A stretch of DNA of 38,892 nt, from positions 1 through 38,892 of the forward strand of contig QKHC01000080.1 of NCBI GenBank assembly GCA_003251175.1, in the 5' to 3' direction. Positions 7,625 through 15,127 of the stretch are shown here, one piece after another; the stretch's first letter is position 1, and the number at the start of each line of letters is the position of its first letter. Under the pieces are notes generated by a model. It did no database searches and was not told where the DNA came from. It was given only the letters and a program-made list of their open reading frames with translations. Made by a program: the position numbers and the translations under genes. The stretch comes from Gemmatimonadota bacterium (GTDB lineage: Bacteria; Gemmatimonadota; Gemmatimonadetes; Gemmatimonadales; GWC2-71-9).

Positions 7625-9853
7625 TCACCGGCCCGCTCCCTGCTCCCCGCTCCCCGCTCCCCGCTCCAGAGAATCCGTCTCCGCCACCAGCCCCTCCCAG
7701 TCCAGCCACGTCGGCCGGCCGCGCAGCCAGTGCTCGAACCACCCCAGCTCCGCCACCACCTTGACCAGCTGGTGGCGCGGTTGACGCAGGCCGTGCGGCT
7801 CGCCCGGGTACACCAGGAGCTCGGTCGGGACACCGAGTTTCTTGAGCGCCATGTGGAGCTCGAGGCCCTGCGGCAGCGGGACCCGCGCGTCCTTCTCGCC
7901 GAACTGGATCAGCGTGGGCGTGCGGGCACGCGTGATGTAGCGCAGCGGTGATTCAGCCCACCAATGCTCCCAGTCGTCCCACGGCTTGTTGGCACCGTCG
8001 CGTCCGGCCTCGCCGCCGAGGTAGTACTCGCGCGTCGCCTGCACATCGGTCTGCGCATACAGGCTGATCCAGTTGGCGACCCCCGCGCCGCTCGAGATCG
8101 CGCGGTAGCGCGTGGTGGTCACGAGGGTCCAGTTGGACCAATGCCCGCCTGCCGACCACCCCATCATCACCAGCGAGTCGGGGTGCGCCACGCCGCGTCC
8201 GATCAGCGTATCCACGCCGCTCTCGATGTCCTCCTGCGCCAGCGGCCAGTAGCTGCCGGCGATGGCGTCCTGGAAGCGCTCCCCGTAGCCAGCGGAGCCG
8301 CGGTAGTTGGGCTGGAAGACGGCGTACCCCCGTCCGGCAAACACGTGCGGATAGGTGCGATAGGTGTCGTCGAAGGCGTTGAGAAACGCTGACGCTGGCC
8401 CCCCATGCAGCTGCACCACCAGCGGATAGCGCCGTGCCGGGTCGTAGCCAACTGGATAGTAGAGCGTCCCCTCGACCAGCGTTCCGTCGCCCGCGCGCCA
8501 GCGCACCGTCTCGTGGCGGGCGAGCGCCAGGGAGTCGATCCACGGGTTCAGTGCGGTGAGCCGGACCCACCGCTCGGGCCGCGACAGCGCCGCGAGCGGA
8601 GCGAGGTACAGATCGGTCGGCGTGCCGCCGTCGGTATAGCGCAGCAGCGCCGTCTCGCCGTCGCGCCCCACCGCGAGGGATAGCACCCCATCCATGGCGG
8701 TGAGCGCTCGCACCGTGCCGCTGGCGACGTCCAGCGCCTGCACGTTGCGGCGCACCCCGTCGGATCCGACGTAGTAGATCCGCCGCCCGTCGGCACTCCA
8801 GGCGCCGAACCCGACGTCGCGGTCGTGCCCCTGTCCCAGCTCGCGCCACGCGCCGTCGGCGCCAACGGGTCGCACGAACACGCGGTCGAGCGTCCCCCAG
8901 GTGAATGCGCGGTCCGCGGTCATCGCCAGCAGACGCGAATCGGGTGAGAAGGCGAGGTCGCGCTCGCGGACGTAGTTGTCGGTGAGCCGCTGCGGCGCGC
9001 CGCCGCGCAGATCCAGCAGGTACACCTCGGAGGCCCGCGGGTCGACGTAGCGGTCGTCGGGGAGCGCACGAAACGCCACCCACCGGCCGTCGCGGGACAG
9101 CGTCGCGTCCGTCACCCGCAGACCGCCGGCGGTGAGCCGCGTCTCCGCACCCCCGATCAGGTCCGCGGCCCACAGGTGCACCGGGGCGCGGGGCTCGTCG
9201 GCGACCCTGACGTCCAGCTGCGCCCGGCGGCGCGCGCGCTGCGTCGAATCGGACTCGTCGGGAGCGGTGAAGTACACCGCCCCGCCCGTCGCCGCCCACC
9301 AGAACGCCTCGACGCCGGTGGCGTGGCGGGTGAGCGGGACCGCCGGTCCCGCACCGTCACCACGCAGCAGCCACACCTGGCGCTGCCCCGGCGGACCGGT
9401 CAGGTAGGCGAGGCGCGCGCCGTCGCTGCTCCACGCCCAGCTCGTCACGCCGTCGGTGGCGGTGGTGACCTGGCGCGCCTCACCGCCGTCGGGACGGAGC
9501 AGGAACAGCTGCTGCTCCCCGCCCTGCCGATCGGACACGAATCCGATCAGCGTCCCGCCGGGACGCCATCGCGGCTCCGCCTCATCGTGCCCCCTGCTGC
9601 GCGTCAGGCGGCGCGTGACGCGACCGTCGGCGCTCACGAGCCACAGGTCGGTGCGCCACTGCCAGTCGGGGAACTCGACCCGCGCGACCTGGTACATGAC
9701 CCACCGTCCATCGGGCGACAGCGCGGCGTCGCCGAGTCGGGCGAAGCGCAGCAAGTCGGCGACGTCCATGGGCTGGCGCGCCACCTGCCCGGCGAGGGGC
9801 ATGGCGAGTGCTCCCACAAGGGCGAGGGGAGCGACGCGGCTGGCACGGGGCAT
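7625..9853 (-). CDS. Secreted S9 family peptidase (acylaminoacyl/dipeptidyl peptidase-like)
   Basis: This is a 742-aa protein. The start at ATG 9853 gives a signal peptide MPRASRVAPLALVGALAMPLAG. The frame is open further upstream, but that part is not protein-like. Residues about 25-470 contain WD40/PD40-like beta-propeller repeats (LSPDGRWVMY, WSSDGARLAYL, LSRDGRWVAF, FSPDSRLLAM, WSADGRRIYYV). The C-terminal alpha/beta-hydrolase domain has the catalytic triad: MGWSAGG (Ser567), GEKDARVP (Asp655) and GEPHGLRQ (His687), plus the oxyanion region VVQLHGGPA. S9 enzymes release dipeptides or acyl-amino acids from oligopeptides. The last codons come from a heptamer repeat (7635-7668) that gives a low-complexity tail GAGSGEQGAGR. 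It is divergently transcribed from the zinc metalloprotease at 10057, suggesting shared peptide scavenging. Confidence 0.93.
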   Translation of the reverse strand: MPRASRVAPLALVGALAMPLAGQVARQPMDVADLLRFARLGDAALSPDGRWVMYQVARVEFPDWQWRTDLWLVSADGRVTRRLTRSRGHDEAEPRWRPGGTLIGFVSDRQGGEQQLFLLRPDGGEARQVTTATDGVTSWAWSSDGARLAYLTGPPGQRQVWLLRGDGAGPAVPLTRHATGVEAFWWAATGGAVYFTAPDESDSTQRARRRAQLDVRVADEPRAPVHLWAADLIGGAETRLTAGGLRVTDATLSRDGRWVAFRALPDDRYVDPRASEVYLLDLRGGAPQRLTDNYVRERDLAFSPDSRLLAMTADRAFTWGTLDRVFVRPVGADGAWRELGQGHDRDVGFGAWSADGRRIYYVGSDGVRRNVQALDVASGTVRALTAMDGVLSLAVGRDGETALLRYTDGGTPTDLYLAPLAALSRPERWVRLTALNPWIDSLALARHETVRWRAGDGTLVEGTLYYPVGYDPARRYPLVVQLHGGPASAFLNAFDDTYRTYPHVFAGRGYAVFQPNYRGSAGYGERFQDAIAGSYWPLAQEDIESGVDTLIGRGVAHPDSLVMMGWSAGGHWSNWTLVTTTRYRAISSGAGVANWISLYAQTDVQATREYYLGGEAGRDGANKPWDDWEHWWAESPLRYITRARTPTLIQFGEKDARVPLPQGLELHMALKKLGVPTELLVYPGEPHGLRQPRHQLVKVVAELGWFEHWLRGRPTWLDWEGLVAETDSLERGAGSGEQGAGR
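7635..7668. repeat. Heptamer tandem repeat (GCTCCCC-type) at a gene end
   Basis: Five near-copies of GCTCCCC/T/A follow each other with a 7-bp period. They form the last codons of the S9 peptidase gene, with the stop just beyond. The same sequence family appears inside the anti-sigma gene at 14272-14297. It looks like a small dispersed repeat that can be read through in frame. Confidence 0.6.
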
Positions 9854-9989
9854 TGGCTCGGTCCACCGATCTCGGATGCCGGAATCTGACGTGGCGTGTA
9901 CCGTTGCGATACCGCCTGTTGCGGGGGGATAGTCCGGAGGCACTGGTTCCGCTGAACCCGCTCGCGGCGCAACTTTCCGGCGCGCTCGC

Positions 9990-10011
9990 GCGTCTAGCTC
10001 AGCATAGACGC
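9990..10011. promoter_or_regulatory. Palindrome in a divergent promoter region (possible operator)
   Basis: GCGTCTA (9990-9996) and TAGACGC (10005-10011) form a perfect 7-bp inverted repeat with an 8-base spacer. It lies in the 203-bp region between the divergent S9 peptidase and zinc metalloprotease genes, about 45 bases before the metalloprotease ATG. It could be an operator or a 5'-UTR hairpin. No promoter hexamers are convincing. Confidence 0.35.
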
Positions 10012-10056
10012 CGTCGTACCTTCCCCAGCGACCCACACCCGGAGGAGACCCCTCGT

Positions 10057-12678
10057 ATGATCCGATCGCTCGCGACCGCGCTCGCCGTCCTGGCGGCCGC
10101 CGCTCCGGCCCCCGCGCAGGGCACCCGTGCCGGTGCCAGCCGCGACTCCGCGCCCTCGAGCCCGTTCAAGAAGTTCGACGACGTGGTGAAGGGCGCCACG
10201 CATCGTGCCGGCTTCTTCGACACCTACGAGAAGGGCGACAATCTCTACCTGGTGATCCCGGCTGACCGGGTGGGCCAGGACTTCCTGATGGAGTACAAGA
10301 TCGCCCAGGGCGTCGGCGCCAACGGGCTGTTCGGCGGCACGATGCTGTCGATCTTCGAGGGCAACGTGGTCGCCCTCGAGCGGCACGGCGACCGCGTCTT
10401 CCTGGTGCAGCGGCCCCACCGCTTCACCGCCAGCGAGGGCGGCGCGGCGGCCCGCGCCGTGGATCTCACGTTCAGCCCCTCGGTGCTCGAGTCGGCCAAG
10501 ATCGAATCGATGCGCGACGACTCGGCGCTGGTGATCAACGTCGCAGACTGGGTCGTGTCGGACCTGTCGGAGATCAGCCGACGCATCCGCTTCGCGGTGT
10601 CGACGACCCCGGGCCGACCGGGACAGGCGGGCTTCGACAAGAGCCGCAGCTACATCGAATCCGTGAAGGGCTTCCCCGATAACCTCAACGTTCGCGTGAA
10701 GCTCACCTTCAAGCCGTCGGAGCCGGTGAACTGGGCGTCCACCCCCGATGGGCGCTACATCTCCCTGTCGATCTTCTATACCTTCGCGCGACTTCCCGAG
10801 CATCCGATGACACCCCGCCTCGGCGACGACCGGGTGGGTAACTTCTGGACGATCCACAAGGACTTTTCGCAGGAAGACTCGTCCTTCTTCGTGCGGTACG
10901 TGAACCGCTGGCGGCTCGAGCCCGGAGAGCGGGTCGGCGACCTGTGGCGCCCGAAGCAGCCGATCACCTATTACATCGACCCCAACGTGCCGGAGGAATA
11001 CCGCGCCGGGTTCACCGCGGGCGTCGAGGCGTGGAACCGTGCCTTCGAGGCGGCAGGCTGGAAGGACGCGATTCGCGCGCTGCCGCTCCCCGAGGGCGCC
11101 GACCCCGAAGACATCCGCTACGCCACCTTGCGCTGGAACGTCTCGGACGACCCGGGCTATGGCGCCATCGGTCCCTCGGTGGTGGACCCGCGCACGGGTG
11201 AGGTTCTCGATGCCGACATCCTGTTCGAAGCGAACATGTTCGTCGGTTTCCGCTCGGCATGGCGCAACCTCATCAACCCCGCCACGGCGGCGGAGGCGTT
11301 CCAGCAGACCCTCGAGCTGCCCGAGAGCGACCTGCGCCTGCTGGCGGCGGGGGGCGAGCTGGCGAGCTTCGGCACGGCCCTGGTCGAGCAGGGCGGCCTG
11401 CTGCAGGCGGTGCTCGCCGAGCGCGGCGAGATCGCGCCCGGAGACCCCGTGCCGATGTCGTACGTGAACGAGGTGGTGAAGTGGGTCACGATGCATGAGG
11501 TGGGTCACACCCTCGGTCTGCAGCACAACTTCCGCTCGTCGGCCTCGACGCCGCTGGCCCGGCTGCACGACCGCGCCTGGGCCGACTCCAATGGCGTGTT
11601 CAGCTCGGTGATGGAGTATCCCACAGCGAACGTCGCGCCCAGGGGCACGCCCAACGGGTACTACTACAACCCCGGCGTGGGCTCGTATGATCGGTGGGCA
11701 ATCGCCTTCGCCTACAGCGCCGACGCCGCGCGGGCAGCCGAGCTGGCGCGTCAGGTCGCGGACCCGCGGCACCTGTTCGGCACCAACGCGGAGGCCGGCG
11801 GCCCCGGGGCGCTCGATCCGACCATCAACGTCTACGACCTCTCCGCCGATCCCCTCGGTTGGGGCAAGCAGCGCACGGCCATCGTGCGCGACCTGTGGAG
11901 CTCGCTGCCGGACCACGTGCTGGCCGACAACACGCGCTACAACGAGCTGGCGGTGGCGTTCCAGGGCCTGTTGAACGACTACGCCCGCGCGGTTGCGCCC
12001 GCCCTCAAGTACGTCGGCGGACAGTACATCAACCGCGACCACGCCGGCGACCCCAATGGCCGCATGCCGTTCGTGAACGTGCCGCGGGCCCAGCAGCGGG
12101 AAGCGCTGAGCTTCGTCACCGAGGCGCTGTTCTCGGAACGCGCGCTCGCCGTCCCGGCGACGGTGCTGCAGCGGTTCGGCTCGAACCGCTGGATCATGGA
12201 CTGGAGCGGATCGTCCACGTGGAACGGCCGGCTCGACTACCCCTACCACGAGCAGATGGCCGCCCTCCAGTCCGCCGCGCTCGCGCAGCTGCTGCACCCC
12301 TTCCGGCTGGCCCGCATCCGCGACGCCGAGACGAAGTACGGGACGGCCAACGTCGTCACCATCCCTGAGGTGATGGACGCGGTGACCCGCGCGGTGTGGG
12401 CGGAGGCCTGGACGGCGCCGGGCCGCGACGTGTCCGCGCTGCGGCGCGACCTGCAGCGGGCGTACGTGGAGCAGCTGGCGGGGATGCTCAACGAGCCGCC
12501 GGAGCGGCTGCCCGCCGACGCCCGCGCGGTGGCCCGCGCCCAGCTGACCGAACTCAACCGCCGACTGGCGGCGCGCCTTTCGCCCCCGGCGCAGTTCGAC
12601 GCCTACACCACCGCCCACTACCAGGAAATGCGCGCGTGGATCGGCAAGGCGCTGGAAGCGGGGATGCAGGTGAAATAG
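10057..12678 (+). CDS. Secreted zinc-dependent metalloprotease (DUF5117/DUF5118/DUF4953 type)
   Basis: This is an 873-aa protein. ATG 10057 follows GGAGGAG at 10041-10047 with good spacing. The signal peptide is MIRSLATALAVLAAAAPAPAQG. Next comes a short DUF5118-like stretch (SPFKKFDDVVKGATHRAGFF), then a DUF5117-like beta region (about 60-330: NLYLVIPADRVGQDFLMEY, HRFTASEGG, YISLSIFYTFARLPE). The catalytic part has the extended zinc motif HEVGHTLGLQHNF (His480, Glu481, His484, His490), preceded by a metzincin-like region (VPEEYRAGFTAGVEAWNRAFEAAGW). The C-terminal 250 residues are helical. Length and domain order match the family found in Bacteroidetes and Gemmatimonadetes. The substrate is unknown; the location should be periplasmic or secreted. 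It converges with the 12747 gene across a large hairpin. Confidence 0.92.
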   Translation: MIRSLATALAVLAAAAPAPAQGTRAGASRDSAPSSPFKKFDDVVKGATHRAGFFDTYEKGDNLYLVIPADRVGQDFLMEYKIAQGVGANGLFGGTMLSIFEGNVVALERHGDRVFLVQRPHRFTASEGGAAARAVDLTFSPSVLESAKIESMRDDSALVINVADWVVSDLSEISRRIRFAVSTTPGRPGQAGFDKSRSYIESVKGFPDNLNVRVKLTFKPSEPVNWASTPDGRYISLSIFYTFARLPEHPMTPRLGDDRVGNFWTIHKDFSQEDSSFFVRYVNRWRLEPGERVGDLWRPKQPITYYIDPNVPEEYRAGFTAGVEAWNRAFEAAGWKDAIRALPLPEGADPEDIRYATLRWNVSDDPGYGAIGPSVVDPRTGEVLDADILFEANMFVGFRSAWRNLINPATAAEAFQQTLELPESDLRLLAAGGELASFGTALVEQGGLLQAVLAERGEIAPGDPVPMSYVNEVVKWVTMHEVGHTLGLQHNFRSSASTPLARLHDRAWADSNGVFSSVMEYPTANVAPRGTPNGYYYNPGVGSYDRWAIAFAYSADAARAAELARQVADPRHLFGTNAEAGGPGALDPTINVYDLSADPLGWGKQRTAIVRDLWSSLPDHVLADNTRYNELAVAFQGLLNDYARAVAPALKYVGGQYINRDHAGDPNGRMPFVNVPRAQQREALSFVTEALFSERALAVPATVLQRFGSNRWIMDWSGSSTWNGRLDYPYHEQMAALQSAALAQLLHPFRLARIRDAETKYGTANVVTIPEVMDAVTRAVWAEAWTAPGRDVSALRRDLQRAYVEQLAGMLNEPPERLPADARAVARAQLTELNRRLAARLSPPAQFDAYTTAHYQEMRAWIGKALEAGMQVK

Positions 12679-12683
12679 ACATT

Positions 12684-12741
12684 GCGGAAGTGGGAATGCG
12701 GAATGTGCGCGCACGGCGCCATTCCGCATTCCCTATTCCGC
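12684..12741. repeat. 58-base inverted repeat between convergent genes
   Basis: The arms 12684-12705 and 12720-12741 are 22 nt each and complementary except at two adjacent positions; the inner 14 bp (12692-12705 with 12720-12733) are perfect. The loop is 14 nt. It begins five bases after the metalloprotease stop and ends five bases before the end of the convergent gene, so it probably serves as a two-way terminator. The arms are themselves built of GCGGAA/GGGAAT units, like a REP-type dispersed element. Confidence 0.7.
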
Positions 12742-12746
12742 ATCAG

Positions 12747-13322
12747 CTACCGCCTCCGCATCGCCCCCGCCACGACGAGCCCCACCACTCCCAGCCCTGC
12801 GAGCAGCACCACCGGGCTCCGCCCTGTCCCGGGGGCGGCGGCGAGCGACGCGGCGTGGGCGCGCAGAGCCGACTCCACGTCTGCCGGAGAGACCGGCCGC
12901 GGCCCCCGGCCCTGGGTCGGGACGGTAACGCCGACGACCGCACCCTCCGCGATACGGACGATCGCCGTTGCAGCGTCGTGACGCTCCTCACCCTGCCGCA
13001 CCGTGATGGCGAGCACCCAGGCGCCATCGCTCGGCGCTGCGTAGCGCAGCGCGTACACCCCCGGCCACGGCGTCTCGGTGAACTCCAGCGGCTGCGAGCG
13101 CCGCTGCCCCCGCACCAGCCCTTCGGCGGTTCCGCTCACCGGGAATCCGACCGGTGTGCCGTGGTGGTACGCGTGCACCAGCAGCAGCGCGCCACGGGAG
13201 CCGGGGTGGAGCGGGTTGGCCGGGATCTCGATCCCGACCCATGGCGGCCCGGCAGCGGCAGGGGCGGTGCCGAGGACGATCACCAGTGCCGCGAGCACGA
13301 GCGAGCGGATCGTCAACGTCAT
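12747..13322 (-). CDS. Envelope protein of unknown function, signal peptide and C-terminal membrane anchor
   Basis: This is a 191-aa protein. ATG 13322 follows GGAGG by four to five bases, which fixes the start. The N-terminal signal peptide is MTLTIRSLVLAALVIVLGTAPAAA. Residues about 25-125 are beta-rich (WVGIEIPANPLHPGSRGALLLVHAYHHG... LEFTETPWPGVYALRYA... WVLAITVRQG), resembling a single Ig-like/YtkA-like domain, but I do not recognise a family with confidence. Residues about 168-188 are a single membrane helix ending in RRR, so the domain faces the periplasm. It follows the anti-sigma gene by 53 bases on the same strand and is probably its co-transcribed partner or a target of the same sigma factor. 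Confidence 0.75.
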   Translation of the reverse strand: MTLTIRSLVLAALVIVLGTAPAAAGPPWVGIEIPANPLHPGSRGALLLVHAYHHGTPVGFPVSGTAEGLVRGQRRSQPLEFTETPWPGVYALRYAAPSDGAWVLAITVRQGEERHDAATAIVRIAEGAVVGVTVPTQGRGPRPVSPADVESALRAHAASLAAAPGTGRSPVVLLAGLGVVGLVVAGAMRRR

Positions 13323-13375
13323 GACATCCTCCGGTTGGTGTACAGACGGTCGGATGCCGCTCGCGCTCCCGCGGT

Positions 13376-14512
13376 TTACGATCCGGCCCGCGGAGGGATG
13401 AGACGCATGCGTTTCTTCTTCTTGATGAGGGCGCCGGCGTCGCGCTCGAGGCGCGGCGGACGGATGGCGTCCCACCAGCGGTTGACGGCCCGCGTGTCGA
13501 GCGCCAGCGCCGCCGCGCGCTCCACACCGGCGGGCGGCGGGGCGAGCACCACCAGCCGCTCGTACACGGCGACGCGCGTCGCCCCCGCCGTGCGCGTCAG
13601 CAGGTTCATCAGGGACACGGCGTCCTCCGGGCGCGCGGCCGCGAGCACCTCGCCCAGCGCCGCCTCCCCGCCCGTCCCGGCGTCGAACGCAGCCAGGGCG
13701 TCGCGCAGAACCGGCGGCGCGCCCGCCACGTACGGCGTTCCCGGCCCGCGGCGCGGGTCGATCGGCGCATAGGCGTCGTAGGGCACCGTCACCAGATCCG
13801 AGTCCCGTGCGAGCTCGACCCATCCCGCGGTGACATGCAGCAGGCCCGCCCCGAGCGAGTCCACCGTGAGCGCATACGCGCATCCGAGATCGGTGGCCAC
13901 GGCCGCCGGGGTTTCCACCACGAAGCGGCGGGGAGCAGCGGTGATTTCGGCGTACACCGCGCCCCGTGCGAGCATCAGGCGGTGCTCGCCCCCACCGGCG
14001 GAAACCACCCGCGCCCGGCTCCCAGGGCTCAGCGCCACCATACCGATGTCCCCAACCCGGAACCGTACCGAGTCGCCCGCCCCGGTCTCGATCCAGCGGC
14101 CCGGCCGCAGCCGACCGCTCGACGGCGCCGGCGCGCCGTCGACCGTCACACGCCCCCGCGCGACCGAGTACTCCCAGCCCATCGACCGGCGCGCTGTCCA
14201 CCAGATCATCCCGAGGCCCAGCACCAGCAGCGCCGCCAACGGCAGCGGCAGCCAGCGCATCACGGAACGTCCTGCTCCCCGCTCCTGACTCCCCGCCGTG
14301 ATCCTCGCCTCGATCCCCCCCCACAGATCCCGATCCGGGGCGATGCTGCGGGGCAGCGCCCGGGCGGCGCCCAGCAGCGCGGCGAGCGCCGCCGCCTCGG
14401 CCCGACACGCCGCGCAGCTCGCGAGGTGCGCCTCGACCGCGACTCGCGCGGCAGCGTCGAGCGAGCCGTCGGCGTACCCGTTGAGCCGAGCCTCGTCCGG
14501 GTGAGTGCTCAT
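13376..14512 (-). CDS. Anti-sigma factor: zinc-finger (ZAS-like) - membrane helix - FecR domain
   Basis: This 378-aa protein starts at ATG 14512, overlapping the sigma-factor stop (ATGA). Residues 1-60 are a zinc-binding anti-sigma domain with the His-x3-Cys-x2-Cys pattern (HLASCAACRAE: His29, Cys33, Cys36), which binds ECF sigma factors. A hydrophobic segment at about 84-106 anchors it. The periplasmic part starts with a FecR-like domain (about 108-230: VARGRVTVDGA, GRWIETGAGDSVRFRVGDIG, LARGAVYAEITAAPRRFVVETPAA). The last 110 residues are helical, with no recognised domain. It should hold the sigma factor at the membrane until a periplasmic signal arrives. A repeat-derived insertion (14272-14297, coding SQERGAG) sits just before the membrane helix. 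Confidence 0.88.
   Translation of the reverse strand: MSTHPDEARLNGYADGSLDAAARVAVEAHLASCAACRAEAAALAALLGAARALPRSIAPDRDLWGGIEARITAGSQERGAGRSVMRWLPLPLAALLVLGLGMIWWTARRSMGWEYSVARGRVTVDGAPAPSSGRLRPGRWIETGAGDSVRFRVGDIGMVALSPGSRARVVSAGGGEHRLMLARGAVYAEITAAPRRFVVETPAAVATDLGCAYALTVDSLGAGLLHVTAGWVELARDSDLVTVPYDAYAPIDPRRGPGTPYVAGAPPVLRDALAAFDAGTGGEAALGEVLAAARPEDAVSLMNLLTRTAGATRVAVYERLVVLAPPPAGVERAAALALDTRAVNRWWDAIRPPRLERDAGALIKKKKRMRLIPPRAGS
14272..14297. repeat. GCTCCCC/ACTCCCC repeat inside the anti-sigma gene
   Basis: Three to four degenerate 7-bp units of the same family as 7635-7668 lie in frame in the linker between the zinc-finger domain and membrane helix of the anti-sigma factor. They code for a Gly/Ser/Glu-type spacer. 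Insertion into a tolerant linker suggests a spreading repeat rather than a functional site. Confidence 0.5.
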
Positions 14513-15084
14513 CGCTCGAGCCACTGGCGCAACAGGCGCCGCGCCCGGAACAGCTGGGCCTTGGAGGTCCCGGTCGCGATCCCCAGCATCCCGGCGATCT
14601 CGACGTGTCCGTACCCTTCGACGTCGAACAACAGGAACACCTCCCGCGCTCCTTCCGGCAGCCTGGCCAGCGCCCGCTCGAGGTCGAGCGCCAGACCCGG
14701 CGCGTCACCGTGCGGGGGGGGCGCCAGCGCTTCGGGGTCCTCGGAGGACGCGACGCGTCGCTCCCGGCGCCCGCGGGCGCGTCGTGCCATCAGCACCGTG
14801 TTGACGGCCAGCCGATGGAGCCAGGTCCCGAAGGCGCTCTCGCCCCTGAAACTGCCCAGCTTCTCCCAGGCCCGGACGAACACGTCCTGCGTCAGCTCCT
14901 CCGCCTCCTGGCGGTCGCCGCTCAACCGCAGGCACAGCGCGTACACCCGCCCCACGTGGGCGTCGTAGACGGCGCGGAATGCCGCGGCGTCACCCGCCTG
15001 CGCCCGCCGGATCGCGTCCGTCACGCGCGCGTGGACACCCGGCGGCGGACGATCCGGACCTGCGGGGACGGCGTCGGGCCACAC
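14509..15084 (-). CDS. ECF-type RNA polymerase sigma-70 factor
   Basis: The frame from GTG 15084 gives 191 aa. Region 2 is VYDAHVGRVYALCLRLSGDRQEAEELTQDVFVRAWEKL in parts (about residues 38-90, with the -10-melting segment FGTWLHRLAVNTVLMARR). Region 4 is LERALARLPEGAREVFLLF followed by the helix-turn-helix HVEIAGMLGIATGTSKAQLFRARRLLRQWL. This is the usual ECF layout with no region 1.1 or 3. The start is uncertain: GTG 15024 (171 aa, beginning VTDAIRRAQAGD) matches the family's usual N-terminus better, but neither start has a clear Shine-Dalgarno. It is the first gene of a three-gene operon with its anti-sigma factor and an envelope protein. Confidence 0.92.
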   Translation of the reverse strand: MWPDAVPAGPDRPPPGVHARVTDAIRRAQAGDAAAFRAVYDAHVGRVYALCLRLSGDRQEAEELTQDVFVRAWEKLGSFRGESAFGTWLHRLAVNTVLMARRARGRRERRVASSEDPEALAPPPHGDAPGLALDLERALARLPEGAREVFLLFDVEGYGHVEIAGMLGIATGTSKAQLFRARRLLRQWLER

Positions 15085-15127
15085 GCGAGTGAGATGCCGC
15101 CCGCGCGGTCAGGGTTGATACGGATGC

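Noticed and set aside
9994-12729. 911-codon open frame on the minus strand opposite the zinc metalloprotease
   Set aside because: Antisense shadow of an intact 873-aa metalloprotease; composition is low-complexity and no motif is seen.
13323-14708. N-terminal extension of the 12747 gene up to 14708
   Set aside because: The extension is out-of-frame shadow of the anti-sigma and sigma genes; the real start with signal peptide and Shine-Dalgarno is at 13322.
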